A stretch of 64,000 nucleotides of DNA, taken from Shewanella litoralis (GTDB taxonomy: Bacteria > Pseudomonadota > Gammaproteobacteria > Enterobacterales > Shewanellaceae). Numbering within the stretch: the first letter of the stretch is position 1; each line of letters begins with the position of its first letter. The stretch covers positions 62,001 to 126,000 of the forward strand of contig NZ_WSRZ01000007.1 in assembly GCF_009828585.1 (NCBI RefSeq), read 5' to 3'. The position numbers and the translations under genes were made by a program. Under the pieces are notes generated by a model, which saw only the letters and a program-made list of their open reading frames with translations, was not told the origin of the DNA and searched no databases. Shown piece by piece: positions 37,530-46,147 of this stretch.

Positions 37530-39842
37530 TTATTCGGTAACAATACGGATCCCAGGAATAATCTGTTGAGCCTGTCTGCCTTTTTTACTTAACCACATGT
37601 AAAAAGCAACTAATGCCACCGCAAAAAAGCCAATCCAACTAGCCGACTGTAAAGGATGCTGACTGAACGTCGCACCTTGATAAATCACCGTGGCAGAACC
37701 GTATGCTAGAGAAAAAGTCCAAATTGCTGCAAATCGAGCCCACTTAGCGCCAAACTCATTGACTAATGCACCCATTGCAGCCACACACGGTGTATAAAGC
37801 AATATAAACAATAGATATGAAAAAGCGGCTAACTGGCTCTTAAAGCCACTCTGTAACGCGCTAAAGGTTGAGGTATCAACAGACAGCTCTGCAGCGGCTT
37901 CATCTAAGTCAGTAATACTCGCTATCGCAATAGATAATGGATCATCTGGCTCAATACCCAATAAATTTGTAGGGATTGTGGCTAGACCAACTTTAACGCT
38001 ATCCCATATAGACAGCATTTCTTCTTCATCACCATCAGTGGTGCTATACAAACTGTTTAATGTGCCCACCACTGCTTCTTTGGCAAATATACCGGTAATG
38101 ATCCCCACCGTTGCAGCCCAGTTATCCTGTTCAATGCCCATTGGTGCAAATAAAGGCGTAACCTGTTGGCTGGCAACACTCAATAGTGATTCTTTACTGT
38201 CTTCATGGCCAAAGGAGCCATCTGTACCAATTGCATTAACAAAGTTAAGCAAGGTAACAACAATAATAATGGTTTTGCCTGCGCCCATAATAAAGCTTTT
38301 GGTACGCTTTGTGGTGCGAGAAAACACCGCTTTGGTTTTAGGCATTTCATAACTTGGAAGTTCCATCACCACTGCGCTGCTTGTACCTGGCAATACTGTT
38401 TTACGTAATAGTAACCCAGTGCCAATTGCAGCAAAAATACCAATGATATACAGAAGGAACACTAAGTTTTGACCTGATTGCGGGAAAAACGCTGCCGCAA
38501 ATAGCGCATACACGGGCAAACGAGCACTACAAGACATAAACGGGGCCATCATGCCTGTCACGATGCGTTCACGTTCACTGCCTAGGGTTCTGGTTGCCAT
38601 AATAGCCGGTACTGAACAACCAAAGCCGACAATCATAGGTACGAAAGCTTTACCAGGTAAACCGATGCGACGCATTAAACCGTCGACCACAAATGCCGCT
38701 CGGGCCATGTAACCAGACGCTTCTAACACCGATAATGCTAAAAATAACGCCGCGACTACCGGAATAAACGTCGCAACAGTTTGGATACCTTGACCAACCC
38801 CGCCAGCTAAAATGGTCACTAACCAGTCAGGTGAGCCCATTGATGTTAATAACGCACCAAAGTGATCGACAAAAATTGCCCCTGCAGTGATATCAAAGAA
38901 ATCAATAAATGAGTTACCCACGTTAATGCTGAATAAAAACATTAAGTACATAACGAACAGGAACACAGGAATACCCAATACCGGGTGTAGCACCACTTTG
39001 TCTAATCGATCAGAAGCACTGACGTGCTTTCCTTGATTAACTGAAGATTCAAATACTTTTTGTACAAAATCATATCGCGTGGTCGCGATCATAATCTCAA
39101 TATCTTCACCATTTTGCTCTGCACGTTGAGCACATTGCTGTACGGTTTCATGTAGCTGCACTTCACTGGTACCGCAGGCATTACCATGACAGTTAGCTAA
39201 TATAGATAAAGCTTGGCCACGACTAAGCGTTGGGAGGTCTTGGCTATCATTTTGGCTCTGTAACGCATTAATACTGGCTTCAATATCGTCAGAATATTGC
39301 AAGACTAAAGGTATTGTTGCCTCGTTGCTGTTTAATAAGGTCAATACGTCTGATTGTAATTGCTCAACATCAGCTTGATTACGAGAACTGATGGCAATAA
39401 CAGGGCAACCTAAACGGCTGGACATATCTGCAACGTTAATATTGATGCCCAACTTTTTTGCTGCATCAATTTTATTAATCACAACAATAATTGGAATACC
39501 CAGCTCACGCAACTGAGTAGTCAGGTAAAGATGACGCTCTACGTTTGTGGCATCAACCAGGTTAATAATGGCATCAACTTGTTGAGTGGCTAAGTAGTTT
39601 TGAGCAATTTGTTCGTCTAAAGAACAATCACAACTGTTGCCGGCTGGCAATAAATCATAGATGCCGGGTAAATCGGTGAGAGATATTTCAACACCAGAAT
39701 AATTAAATTTACCGGTTTTCTTTTCGACTGTGACGCCAGACCAGTTACCCACTTGTTGATTGGCGCCAGTTAGCGCATTAAAAAGGGTCGACTTACCCGC
39801 GTTTGGATTACCTACCGTGACGCAATGGAATTGTTTAGTCAT
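37530..39842 (-). CDS. feoB: FeoB, ferrous iron transporter
   Basis: 770 residues. The N-terminal G-protein domain has P-loop GNPNAGKST (11-19), DLPGIYDL and NKID. A GDI-like helical spacer precedes the C-terminal membrane domain with two Gate regions (the second near 430-460 and 660-700, containing GFGCSVPAIMATRT and TPCVAAMGA). It imports Fe2+ under anoxic conditions. The start overlaps feoA by 8 bp. No feoC gene follows; the next element is a terminator. Confidence 0.97.
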   Translation of the reverse strand: MTKQFHCVTVGNPNAGKSTLFNALTGANQQVGNWSGVTVEKKTGKFNYSGVEISLTDLPGIYDLLPAGNSCDCSLDEQIAQNYLATQQVDAIINLVDATNVERHLYLTTQLRELGIPIIVVINKIDAAKKLGININVADMSSRLGCPVIAISSRNQADVEQLQSDVLTLLNSNEATIPLVLQYSDDIEASINALQSQNDSQDLPTLSRGQALSILANCHGNACGTSEVQLHETVQQCAQRAEQNGEDIEIMIATTRYDFVQKVFESSVNQGKHVSASDRLDKVVLHPVLGIPVFLFVMYLMFLFSINVGNSFIDFFDITAGAIFVDHFGALLTSMGSPDWLVTILAGGVGQGIQTVATFIPVVAALFLALSVLEASGYMARAAFVVDGLMRRIGLPGKAFVPMIVGFGCSVPAIMATRTLGSERERIVTGMMAPFMSCSARLPVYALFAAAFFPQSGQNLVFLLYIIGIFAAIGTGLLLRKTVLPGTSSAVVMELPSYEMPKTKAVFSRTTKRTKSFIMGAGKTIIIVVTLLNFVNAIGTDGSFGHEDSKESLLSVASQQVTPLFAPMGIEQDNWAATVGIITGIFAKEAVVGTLNSLYSTTDGDEEEMLSIWDSVKVGLATIPTNLLGIEPDDPLSIAIASITDLDEAAAELSVDTSTFSALQSGFKSQLAAFSYLLFILLYTPCVAAMGALVNEFGAKWARFAAIWTFSLAYGSATVIYQGATFSQHPLQSASWIGFFAVALVAFYMWLSKKGRQAQQIIPGIRIVTE

Positions 39843-40074
39843 TAGTTATTACTACCTCAATGATATCGGCTAAATCGCAACGCATACATAATTTACTGCC
39901 ACGTAAATCTAATTCAACCCCAGATCCCATCGGTGCTCGGCGAATAAAAGAAAACTGCGTATTGGGTGTTATGCCCATTGATAACAACTTACGCTTTACG
40001 GTTTGCGGTAACGTTAATTGACCGATTTCAGAGATAATGGCGCGGTCACCTGCTTTTAGTTCACTCAGCTTCAT
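39835..40074 (-). CDS. feoA: FeoA, small SH3-like partner of FeoB
   Basis: 79 residues with the FeoA fold: the L-K-A-G-D-R start, GITPNTQFSFIRRAPMGSGVELDLRGSKLCMR core. It is needed for full FeoB activity. First gene of feoAB, overlapping feoB by 8 bp, with a Fur-like site about 100 bp upstream. Confidence 0.95.
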   Translation of the reverse strand: MKLSELKAGDRAIISEIGQLTLPQTVKRKLLSMGITPNTQFSFIRRAPMGSGVELDLRGSKLCMRCDLADIIEVVITND

Positions 40075-40138
40075 GTAACATATACCTTCAACAACATTAT
40101 TAACGTCTGAAATTTTATCTGAGCTTAGCCAGTGAAAC

Positions 40139-40183
40139 TCAAATCTAGATCAAAGTTTTACCTGCTAACGAGAATAGTTTTCA
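40139..40183 (-). promoter_or_regulatory. candidate Fur box and FNR-type half site before feoA
   Basis: On the minus strand TGAAAACTATTCTCG (40169-40183) matches 10 of 14 arm positions of the 7-1-7 Fur consensus TGATAAT-N-ATTATCA. Next to it TTTGATCTAGATTTG (about 40139-40154) carries one good FNR half site (TTGAT) and a poor second half. E. coli feo is controlled by both Fur and FNR, so the location fits, but neither site is proven. Confidence 0.5.
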
Positions 40184-40272
40184 CTTGTATTACGTATTAT
40201 GTGACAAATGCCCAATAGAATACAGTCCATAGAGCAAATATTTTTATTTTTTGAAATGTGTTAACTAAAAAG

Positions 40273-40809
40273 TTACACGCGTTGCGAAGTTAATAAACCG
40301 AAGTAACAATCGTCAAACCATTGCTGGTTGATGCAGGTATTTTGTCTTAACGTGCCCTCTTGTAGAAAGCCGACGTTTTCGAGCACTTTACGTGACGCCA
40401 GGTTTTCACTGGCACAAATGCCAAAAAATTTATGCATGTTATATTGTAAAGCTCCCCAATCAATAACAGCGCGTAAGCTTTCGGTGGCAAACCCCAAACC
40501 TTGTTGAGATGGTGCAATTAAATACCCTACTTCTGCGCGTTTTAGCAATAAATCATCACACCTAAAACCCATTAAACCTACGAATTGGTGGGTATCAAGA
40601 CGCTCAATGACTAAGGATAGCCATTCACCAGACTCGAATGACCAAGGCTCAATGCGCTGAGCAAAAGTTATTTTAATATTGTCTTCACTGTCTACAGGGC
40701 GAATATATTGTTGTACTGAACTATCTAGATGCAGTGATAGAAAATCATCCCAGTCTGCCAAGGCTAAATGACGTAACACTACCTTGTCTGCATATAATAT
40801 TGTTTGCAT
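40273..40809 (-). CDS. GNAT acetyltransferase, RimJ/RimL type
   Basis: 178 residues. The GNAT core includes RAEVGYLIAPSQQGLGFATESLRAVIDWG (acetyl-CoA loop QGLGFA) and the ASRKVLENVGFLQEG motif typical of the RimJ/RimL-like subgroup, which acetylate protein N-termini or small molecules. The substrate is unknown. It stands alone between feoA and ppiC. Confidence 0.87.
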   Translation of the reverse strand: MQTILYADKVVLRHLALADWDDFLSLHLDSSVQQYIRPVDSEDNIKITFAQRIEPWSFESGEWLSLVIERLDTHQFVGLMGFRCDDLLLKRAEVGYLIAPSQQGLGFATESLRAVIDWGALQYNMHKFFGICASENLASRKVLENVGFLQEGTLRQNTCINQQWFDDCYFGLLTSQRV

Positions 40810-40842
40810 AATTAACCTGTATGCTCTGATAGTTAAACATCC

Positions 40843-40870
40843 ATAAAAAATGGCAGCCTAGGCTGCCATT
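40843..40870 (-). terminator. ppiC terminator
   Basis: On the minus strand AATGGCAGCC-TA-GGCTGCCATT is followed by TTTTATGG. It lies 22 bp after the ppiC stop. Confidence 0.93.
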
Positions 40871-40892
40871 TCCTCAATTAATGCTTTACGCA

Positions 40893-41171
40893 TTAACCAC
40901 GACTGGTCACTTCAAGTAAGTGATAGCCAAATTGAGTTTTTACAGGGCCTTGTACAACGTTTAACGGCGCACTGAACACCACTTCATCAAACTCTTTAAC
41001 CATCATACCTGGGCCAAATGACCCCAAGTCGCCGCCTTGCGCACCAGAAGGACAAGAAGAGTTTGCTTTAGCGACATCGGCAAAGTCAGCACCGGCTTGA
41101 ATTTGTTGCTTTAACGATTCGCATTGCTCTTGCGTGCTAACGAGTAAATGTCTTGCTGTTGCTTGTACCAT
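40893..41171 (-). CDS. ppiC: PpiC, small parvulin prolyl isomerase
   Basis: 92 residues starting MVQATARHLLVST (ATG at 41171, AGGAG 8 bp upstream). The parvulin signature runs through ARHLLV, CPSGAQGGDLGSFGPGMMVKEFD and TQFGYHLL. Length matches E. coli PpiC, a cytoplasmic single-domain parvulin. It lies downstream of the DUF885 gene with 79 bp between. Confidence 0.94.
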   Translation of the reverse strand: MVQATARHLLVSTQEQCESLKQQIQAGADFADVAKANSSCPSGAQGGDLGSFGPGMMVKEFDEVVFSAPLNVVQGPVKTQFGYHLLEVTSRG

Positions 41172-41250
41172 ATAAGGGCTCCTAAAAAATATGTTCAATA
41201 AAAAATAACACTAACATAATGACACTAAGATGACATACTGCCTAAGACAG

Positions 41251-43080
41251 TTATTTAGCCAACTCAGCTTTTATCCAATTTGCAATTTTATCTTCCATGA
41301 CAGCCATCGGTAACGAACCTGTCGTTAATAACTGATCGTGGAAACCTTTTAAATCAAACTTATCACCCAGGGCTTTTTCAGCATCAGCGCGTAATCGTAA
41401 AATGGTTAACTGACCCACTTTATACGACAAAGCTTGGCCGGGTATTGCCATGTAGCGCTCTACTTCGGCAACGATATCAGACTCAGCCATTGGTGAATTG
41501 TCTTTCATGTATTGAATAGCTTGCTCACGGCTCCACCCTTTAGCATGCAGACCTGTGTCGACCACTAAACGCATTGCACGCAACATTTCATCAGAAAGCT
41601 TACCAAAATATTGATACGGGTCATTAAATACACCCATTTCAATACCTAAATATTCGGCATACAAAGCCCAACCTTCTTCAAAAGCGGTATAGCCTTGAAA
41701 ACGTTGAAACTGAGGAACATCAGTTAATTCTTGCTTAATCGCAATTTGAAAATGATGTCCCGGCGCCGCTTCATGCAACGACAGTGTTGTCATGCCCCAT
41801 TTAGGCTGAGCTTTTAAATTATACGTATTAATATAGAAGATACCTGGACGAGAACCATCTACTGCAGGAGACTCGTATGAAGCCCCAGCAGCTGATTTTT
41901 CTCTAAAGGCTTCTACGGGCTTAACGATATAATCTGCTTTGGGCATGACATCGAAGTACTGAGGTAGTACTTCATTTATCTGATCTTTAATAGTCATATA
42001 ACCATCAATCAGATCTTGTCTATCGGTAAAAAAATATTGCGGTTCAGAAGATAACGATGCAAAAAATGCCGTCAAATCACCTTTAAAGCCAACTTGCTCT
42101 CTGACTTTATCCATTTCAGATAAAATACGGGCAACTTCGGACAAACCAATTTGATGGATTTCATCTACTGGGAGTGTGGTTGTGGTATGGCTATTAGCAA
42201 GATGTTGGTACCAATCTTTACCATTTGGTAATCCCCACCAACCGTCAGATGCGCGTGATTTAGGTAAGTAAACTTGCTGAATATAATCACGTAACCCTTT
42301 CAAGGCAGGTAATAACTCAGCGTCGATAACCGTAGTATATTGTTGTGTAAGATTGGCTTTTTGCTCTGCAGTAAAACCATCAGGCAATAAATTGATTGGC
42401 GAATAAAATAGGCTATTTTGAGCCGAATCGACTAATTGAGCATCCAATTGAGGAATGATTCGTTCAACAAGTACTTTAGGCAGTACCACTTTACTGGCAA
42501 TACCTTCATCCATACGTTGCTGGGCTAATTCAATCCACTGAATAAAGCCCCGTAACCGAGAGATCCAATGTTGATAATCTTCTACGGTTTTAAAAGGCTG
42601 TGCACTTTCACCAGTACCCAATTGAACCATGGTAAAAACGGTACTATAGAACTGATTAATAGGTAAAAAACGTTCTGGATACGTTTCACCAATAAGCTCC
42701 ATGTTGCGATCATATACAAACATGTCATAGCTGAGCTTCAGGGCTGGAGATAATTGGCCAACATCGATTGACTTCGCCTCATCAAAATAACGGCTATTTA
42801 ATTGGTGGCGTTGTGTTAAATATTGATCAGTTAATGCCCCACCAAATTGGTCGTTATAATCATTTACCCCAACAAAAGTTGCGTAAATAGGCTCTAGTTT
42901 CAGTTGCTCATTAAAAAAAGCATCAACCATAGCTAAGTATTGCTCGGAAGCGGTTTGTTCTATCGCTTCCGCTACGGGAGCTGGAGATGTATTGACAGAC
43001 TCAGAAGTTTTAGCGCTATCAGAACACCCCTGAGTCGCTAATAATAGTGACACAGACAGTGCCAATAAAGTTTTATTCAT
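41251..43080 (-). CDS. DUF885 family exported metallohydrolase-like protein
   Basis: 609 residues. The signal sequence ends LLLATQGCSDS and Cys19 may be lipid-modified, though the lipobox TQGC is not ideal. The body is DUF885, with the zinc-site motif SLHEAAPGHHFQIA (about 430-443) and the downstream FEEGWALYAEYLG glutamate. Family members resemble M32/neutral-type carboxypeptidases or amidases, but the substrate is unproven. It is the start of a short minus-strand run with ppiC. Confidence 0.85.
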   Translation of the reverse strand: MNKTLLALSVSLLLATQGCSDSAKTSESVNTSPAPVAEAIEQTASEQYLAMVDAFFNEQLKLEPIYATFVGVNDYNDQFGGALTDQYLTQRHQLNSRYFDEAKSIDVGQLSPALKLSYDMFVYDRNMELIGETYPERFLPINQFYSTVFTMVQLGTGESAQPFKTVEDYQHWISRLRGFIQWIELAQQRMDEGIASKVVLPKVLVERIIPQLDAQLVDSAQNSLFYSPINLLPDGFTAEQKANLTQQYTTVIDAELLPALKGLRDYIQQVYLPKSRASDGWWGLPNGKDWYQHLANSHTTTTLPVDEIHQIGLSEVARILSEMDKVREQVGFKGDLTAFFASLSSEPQYFFTDRQDLIDGYMTIKDQINEVLPQYFDVMPKADYIVKPVEAFREKSAAGASYESPAVDGSRPGIFYINTYNLKAQPKWGMTTLSLHEAAPGHHFQIAIKQELTDVPQFQRFQGYTAFEEGWALYAEYLGIEMGVFNDPYQYFGKLSDEMLRAMRLVVDTGLHAKGWSREQAIQYMKDNSPMAESDIVAEVERYMAIPGQALSYKVGQLTILRLRADAEKALGDKFDLKGFHDQLLTTGSLPMAVMEDKIANWIKAELAK

Positions 43081-43285
43081 TGTTATTATTCCTTAACACA
43101 GCACAAGCTCATTAACTATGAGTCGTCAGTACACATGCCTGACGTTAATCATTGGTAACAAACAGAAACCAAACCACGATGCTTATATTGTATCGATGCC
43201 AAGACATACATGAAACTAAACTTATTCAAATACACATAAATTAACAATTTAATATTTAACGCTTCAAAACCTATTGATAAAAAGC

Positions 43286-43317
43286 AATAAAAAAGCCCCT
43301 AAAAAGGGGCTTTTTTT
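43286..43317 (-). terminator. terminator of the TonB operon
   Basis: On the minus strand AAAAAAAGCCCC-TTTTT-AGGGGCTTTT with TTATTGC beyond. It lies about 16 bp past the stop of the TPR gene. Confidence 0.9.
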
Positions 43318-43332
43318 ACATGCTTAGAGCAG

Positions 43333-44580
43333 TTAAAGCGTGACGTTGTGAATACGCGCTTTTTCTTTAATATAAGAAATATAGCTTCTTGCACTACGTT
43401 CAGTCTTCTTATCATTGGCAGCGAGTACTGCACGGTTATAAGCTGACTTGTACTTTTTCAAACTTAAGTATGCTAAAGCTAGCTCAAACTGAGCTTCGCC
43501 TGGGTTGTCAATGCCTGCATCGAGCGCTTTTTTCAGCACTGGTATAGCATCATTGAACTTTTGATCTAAAGCTAAGATACGACCTTGCTTTAAGAACAAA
43601 TCACCCTTGCCGCTAATCGCCGCAGCTTTACCGTAGTAAGTCGCCGCTTCTTTTAGCTCTTTAGCATTATGATAAAAACCAGCTAGAGTCGATAAGCTCT
43701 TCTCGTTTTCAGCAATTAGACCAGACTTCATGTGCTTTTCAAAAATCGTAGCCGCTTTATAAGGTGAACCCTTTTGCGCTAACAATTGAGCTAAACGAGT
43801 AATATTACCGTCTGTCTCTAAAAAGCCATTTTTATAAGCCAAATCATAAGTCGCTAATGATTTATCATAATCTTCAGTCATTAAGTAAAACTGAGCTAAC
43901 TGAACCCATAGACGTTTATCGTCTTGGAACAAAGGCACCATAATTTCGAGAACTTTTACGGCATCTTTGTACTTTTTCTGGTTAAAGAAAGCAGTTAACT
44001 TCATCTGATACAAACCTTTATCAGGCGTTTCAGCTAAAGATAACCCTTTATCAGCTACTTGCAGTACTTTGTTCCACTCTTTTAACTCAGTATGGGCAAT
44101 ACCAATACGGCGATACATTTGAGCATCAGCCTTACAGGTAAAGTCCATCCATTTGTAATAGTATGGAATCGCTTCTTTAAATTTACGTTCTTGAAGTAAT
44201 AAATCAGCATACAAACGCATTGTTGCAGCATGATCTGTTCCGCCAAGAATATCAGCATCGACAGCAGTCTTTAAATATTTGATTGCTGTACCCATCTGAC
44301 CTTTTTCAGCGTAGAAGTTACCTAACATACGATCGACATAAGCTTTGTCGAAATCGTTTTTAGCATTAGCTTCAAGCAATATTGAAATCGCTTGGTCTAA
44401 ATTACCTTCGGTGTACGCTTCAAAAGATTTTTGAACTTTTTTCGCTGCACTTTCGCCTACTGCACGAGATTGACGTTTATCAATTTCACACTTTTCAGCG
44501 GCGAATGCAGCACCAGACAACATTGTACTTGTACAGACAGAAAGTAATAACGCTGTAGCGATACTAGTAACTTTACGCAT
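43333..44580 (-). CDS. periplasmic TPR-repeat protein of the TonB operon
   Basis: 415 residues with a signal peptide (about 1-28, ending AAFA-A), then at least eight tetratricopeptide-like repeats across 50-400 (for example EGNLDQAISILLEANA, KGQMGTAIKYLKTAV, KKYKDAVKVLEIMV). The last gene of the operon. Its ATG shares one base with the tonB stop (TAATG), implying coupling. Its homologues accompany TtpC-type TonB systems. The exact role, probably a scaffold in the periplasm, is unknown. Confidence 0.87.
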   Translation of the reverse strand: MRKVTSIATALLLSVCTSTMLSGAAFAAEKCEIDKRQSRAVGESAAKKVQKSFEAYTEGNLDQAISILLEANAKNDFDKAYVDRMLGNFYAEKGQMGTAIKYLKTAVDADILGGTDHAATMRLYADLLLQERKFKEAIPYYYKWMDFTCKADAQMYRRIGIAHTELKEWNKVLQVADKGLSLAETPDKGLYQMKLTAFFNQKKYKDAVKVLEIMVPLFQDDKRLWVQLAQFYLMTEDYDKSLATYDLAYKNGFLETDGNITRLAQLLAQKGSPYKAATIFEKHMKSGLIAENEKSLSTLAGFYHNAKELKEAATYYGKAAAISGKGDLFLKQGRILALDQKFNDAIPVLKKALDAGIDNPGEAQFELALAYLSLKKYKSAYNRAVLAANDKKTERSARSYISYIKEKARIHNVTL

Positions 44581-45209
44581 TATCTACCTCCCTTCTCTAA
44601 AGTAAAATCTAGTTGTACTGTCATGCCAGGTTGTCTTAATGGTTTACCATCAACAATTTTTGGCTTGTATTTCCACTTTTTCAATGCGCGAATCGCTTCA
44701 CGATCGAATAAACGCTTAGGTTCTGCCTTGATAACCGATACATCATCAACACCACCTAGTTCGTTAATTGTAAAGGTAAGTTGAACCCAACCCTCTTTAC
44801 CATCACGAGCTGCAGCAATTGGATACTGAGGCTCAATACGAACGATAGGCGTAGCATCACCATCACGGGTCATCATGTTGCCAAGCTTGAAACCTGTACT
44901 TGGACCACCAGCTTCAATCCCACCCATATTAAACGCCAAGTTGGTGTCAATATTAGATGATGAATCAGGCGGAGTAGTATCCGGCTTCGGCGGCTGCTCC
45001 GGTGGTGGAGGTGGCTTAGGTGTAACCCTTGGTTTTTTCTGTGCCTTCGAATCCTGTTTATCCATCGTAATTTCAATAACAGGGGTTTCCGCTGAGTCGC
45101 CGTTGCGCTGCGCACCGCCGCCGACTAGGAAAGCCATGAAAGCAAACAGCCCAAAAGTCACTGCAGCACCAATGATTATTGATACGAGTGCTCTTAGCAT
45201 ATTACTCAT
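44580..45209 (-). CDS. tonB: TonB energy transducer (TonB2 type)
   Basis: About 209 residues. An N-terminal membrane anchor (ALVSIIIGAAVTFGLFAFMAFLV), a short proline-rich linker (KPPPPPEQPPKPD), and the C-terminal TonB domain with YPIAAARDGKEGWVQLTFTI and AIRALKKWKYKP. The short linker marks the TonB2 class. I start at ATG 45209 (MSNMLRAL), overlapping the exbD stop; 45200 is the alternative with better Shine-Dalgarno spacing. It transmits proton-motive energy to outer-membrane receptors. Confidence 0.93.
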   Translation of the reverse strand: MSNMLRALVSIIIGAAVTFGLFAFMAFLVGGGAQRNGDSAETPVIEITMDKQDSKAQKKPRVTPKPPPPPEQPPKPDTTPPDSSSNIDTNLAFNMGGIEAGGPSTGFKLGNMMTRDGDATPIVRIEPQYPIAAARDGKEGWVQLTFTINELGGVDDVSVIKAEPKRLFDREAIRALKKWKYKPKIVDGKPLRQPGMTVQLDFTLEKGGR

Positions 45210-45606
45210 TCCCCGCTGATACTGAAATTTTGTCAATACCCGCAGCTTTCACGTTATCAAGGACTTTAACAACCAAACCATGCTGGGTGTCTTTGTCTGC
45301 TTGAATCAATACAGCTGCTTCTGGTGCTTCAGCTAACATACGCTCAACGTTAGCCGTTACACGTTCGATATCAACCTGACGGTTTTCCATCATAATGACG
45401 CCAGTTTTGCTGATGCCAATAAAGATGTTTGCCGATGGTTTAGACGTAGCCTGTGACGCTTTAGGCTTGTTGTAGTCTAAGCCAGATGGCTTAACAAACG
45501 ATGTTGTTACAATAAAGAAGATCAGCATGATAAACACGATGTCTAGCATCGGGGTCATATCAATTTGAGCTTCCTCTTCCATACTGGAATGCTTCTTACG
45601 TGCCAT
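45202..45606 (-). CDS. exbD: ExbD-type energising subunit
   Basis: 134 residues from ATG 45606 (MARKKHSSMEEEAQ); the in-frame codon at 45612 is TTG. One membrane helix, containing the essential aspartate in DMTPMLDIVFIMLIFFIVT, is followed by a periplasmic domain. It forms the proton channel with the ExbB-type proteins encoded upstream. 13 bp after exbB and overlapping tonB. Confidence 0.94.
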   Translation of the reverse strand: MARKKHSSMEEEAQIDMTPMLDIVFIMLIFFIVTTSFVKPSGLDYNKPKASQATSKPSANIFIGISKTGVIMMENRQVDIERVTANVERMLAEAPEAAVLIQADKDTQHGLVVKVLDNVKAAGIDKISVSAGNE

Positions 45607-45619
45607 GTTCAATCTCTCT

Positions 45620-46147
45620 CTAGTGGTGAGGCATGCTGTCTTTTAGCTTTTCTAAACTGATTCTCATTTTTGAGTCTAAACGAGTGCTAAAGAAAACACC
45701 CGATAGCGCTGCAACCATTCCTGCCATAGTCGGCATTGTGGCCATAGAGATACCAGCGGCCATTAAACGAGCATTACTCGTCCCCTGGACTGCCATCACA
45801 TCGAATACTGAAATCATACCGGTTACGGTACCTAATAAACCAATCATTGGACAAATGGCTACTAGGGTTTTGATTAACAGCATACGTGCATTCAAATCTT
45901 GCTTCGCTTGGGATACCCAAGCTTCACGGATACGGTGAGCATGCCAAGAAGTTGTTTCTTCTCTTGCTTCCCATGAGGCGATTACCGCTTGATGTTGTTT
46001 TGGTGATATCCAATTTAGATACCAATAACGCTCAAGCATTAACACCCACATTAGGAATAGCACTGCTGCAACCAACCAGAGGACATCGCCTCCGGAGGCC
46101 ATGAAGCCCCTGACGGAATCCCATACGTCCATCAGGATTAGCATCAT
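45620..46147 (-). CDS. exbB: ExbB-type proton channel subunit
   Basis: 175 residues, with three membrane helices and the MotA/TolQ/ExbB signature (CPMIGLLGTVTGMISVFDVMA, then AGISMATMPTMAGMVAALSGV). Its start shares one base with the ttpC stop (TAATG at 46145-46149 on the complement). This is the second, short ExbB-like protein in the operon. Confidence 0.93.
   Translation of the reverse strand: MMLILMDVWDSVRGFMASGGDVLWLVAAVLFLMWVLMLERYWYLNWISPKQHQAVIASWEAREETTSWHAHRIREAWVSQAKQDLNARMLLIKTLVAICPMIGLLGTVTGMISVFDVMAVQGTSNARLMAAGISMATMPTMAGMVAALSGVFFSTRLDSKMRISLEKLKDSMPHH

Noticed and set aside
44875-45219. 114-codon plus-strand frame rich in glycine opposite tonB
   Set aside because: It is the antisense of the proline-rich TonB linker, which turns into a glycine-rich shadow; it has no start signal or homology.
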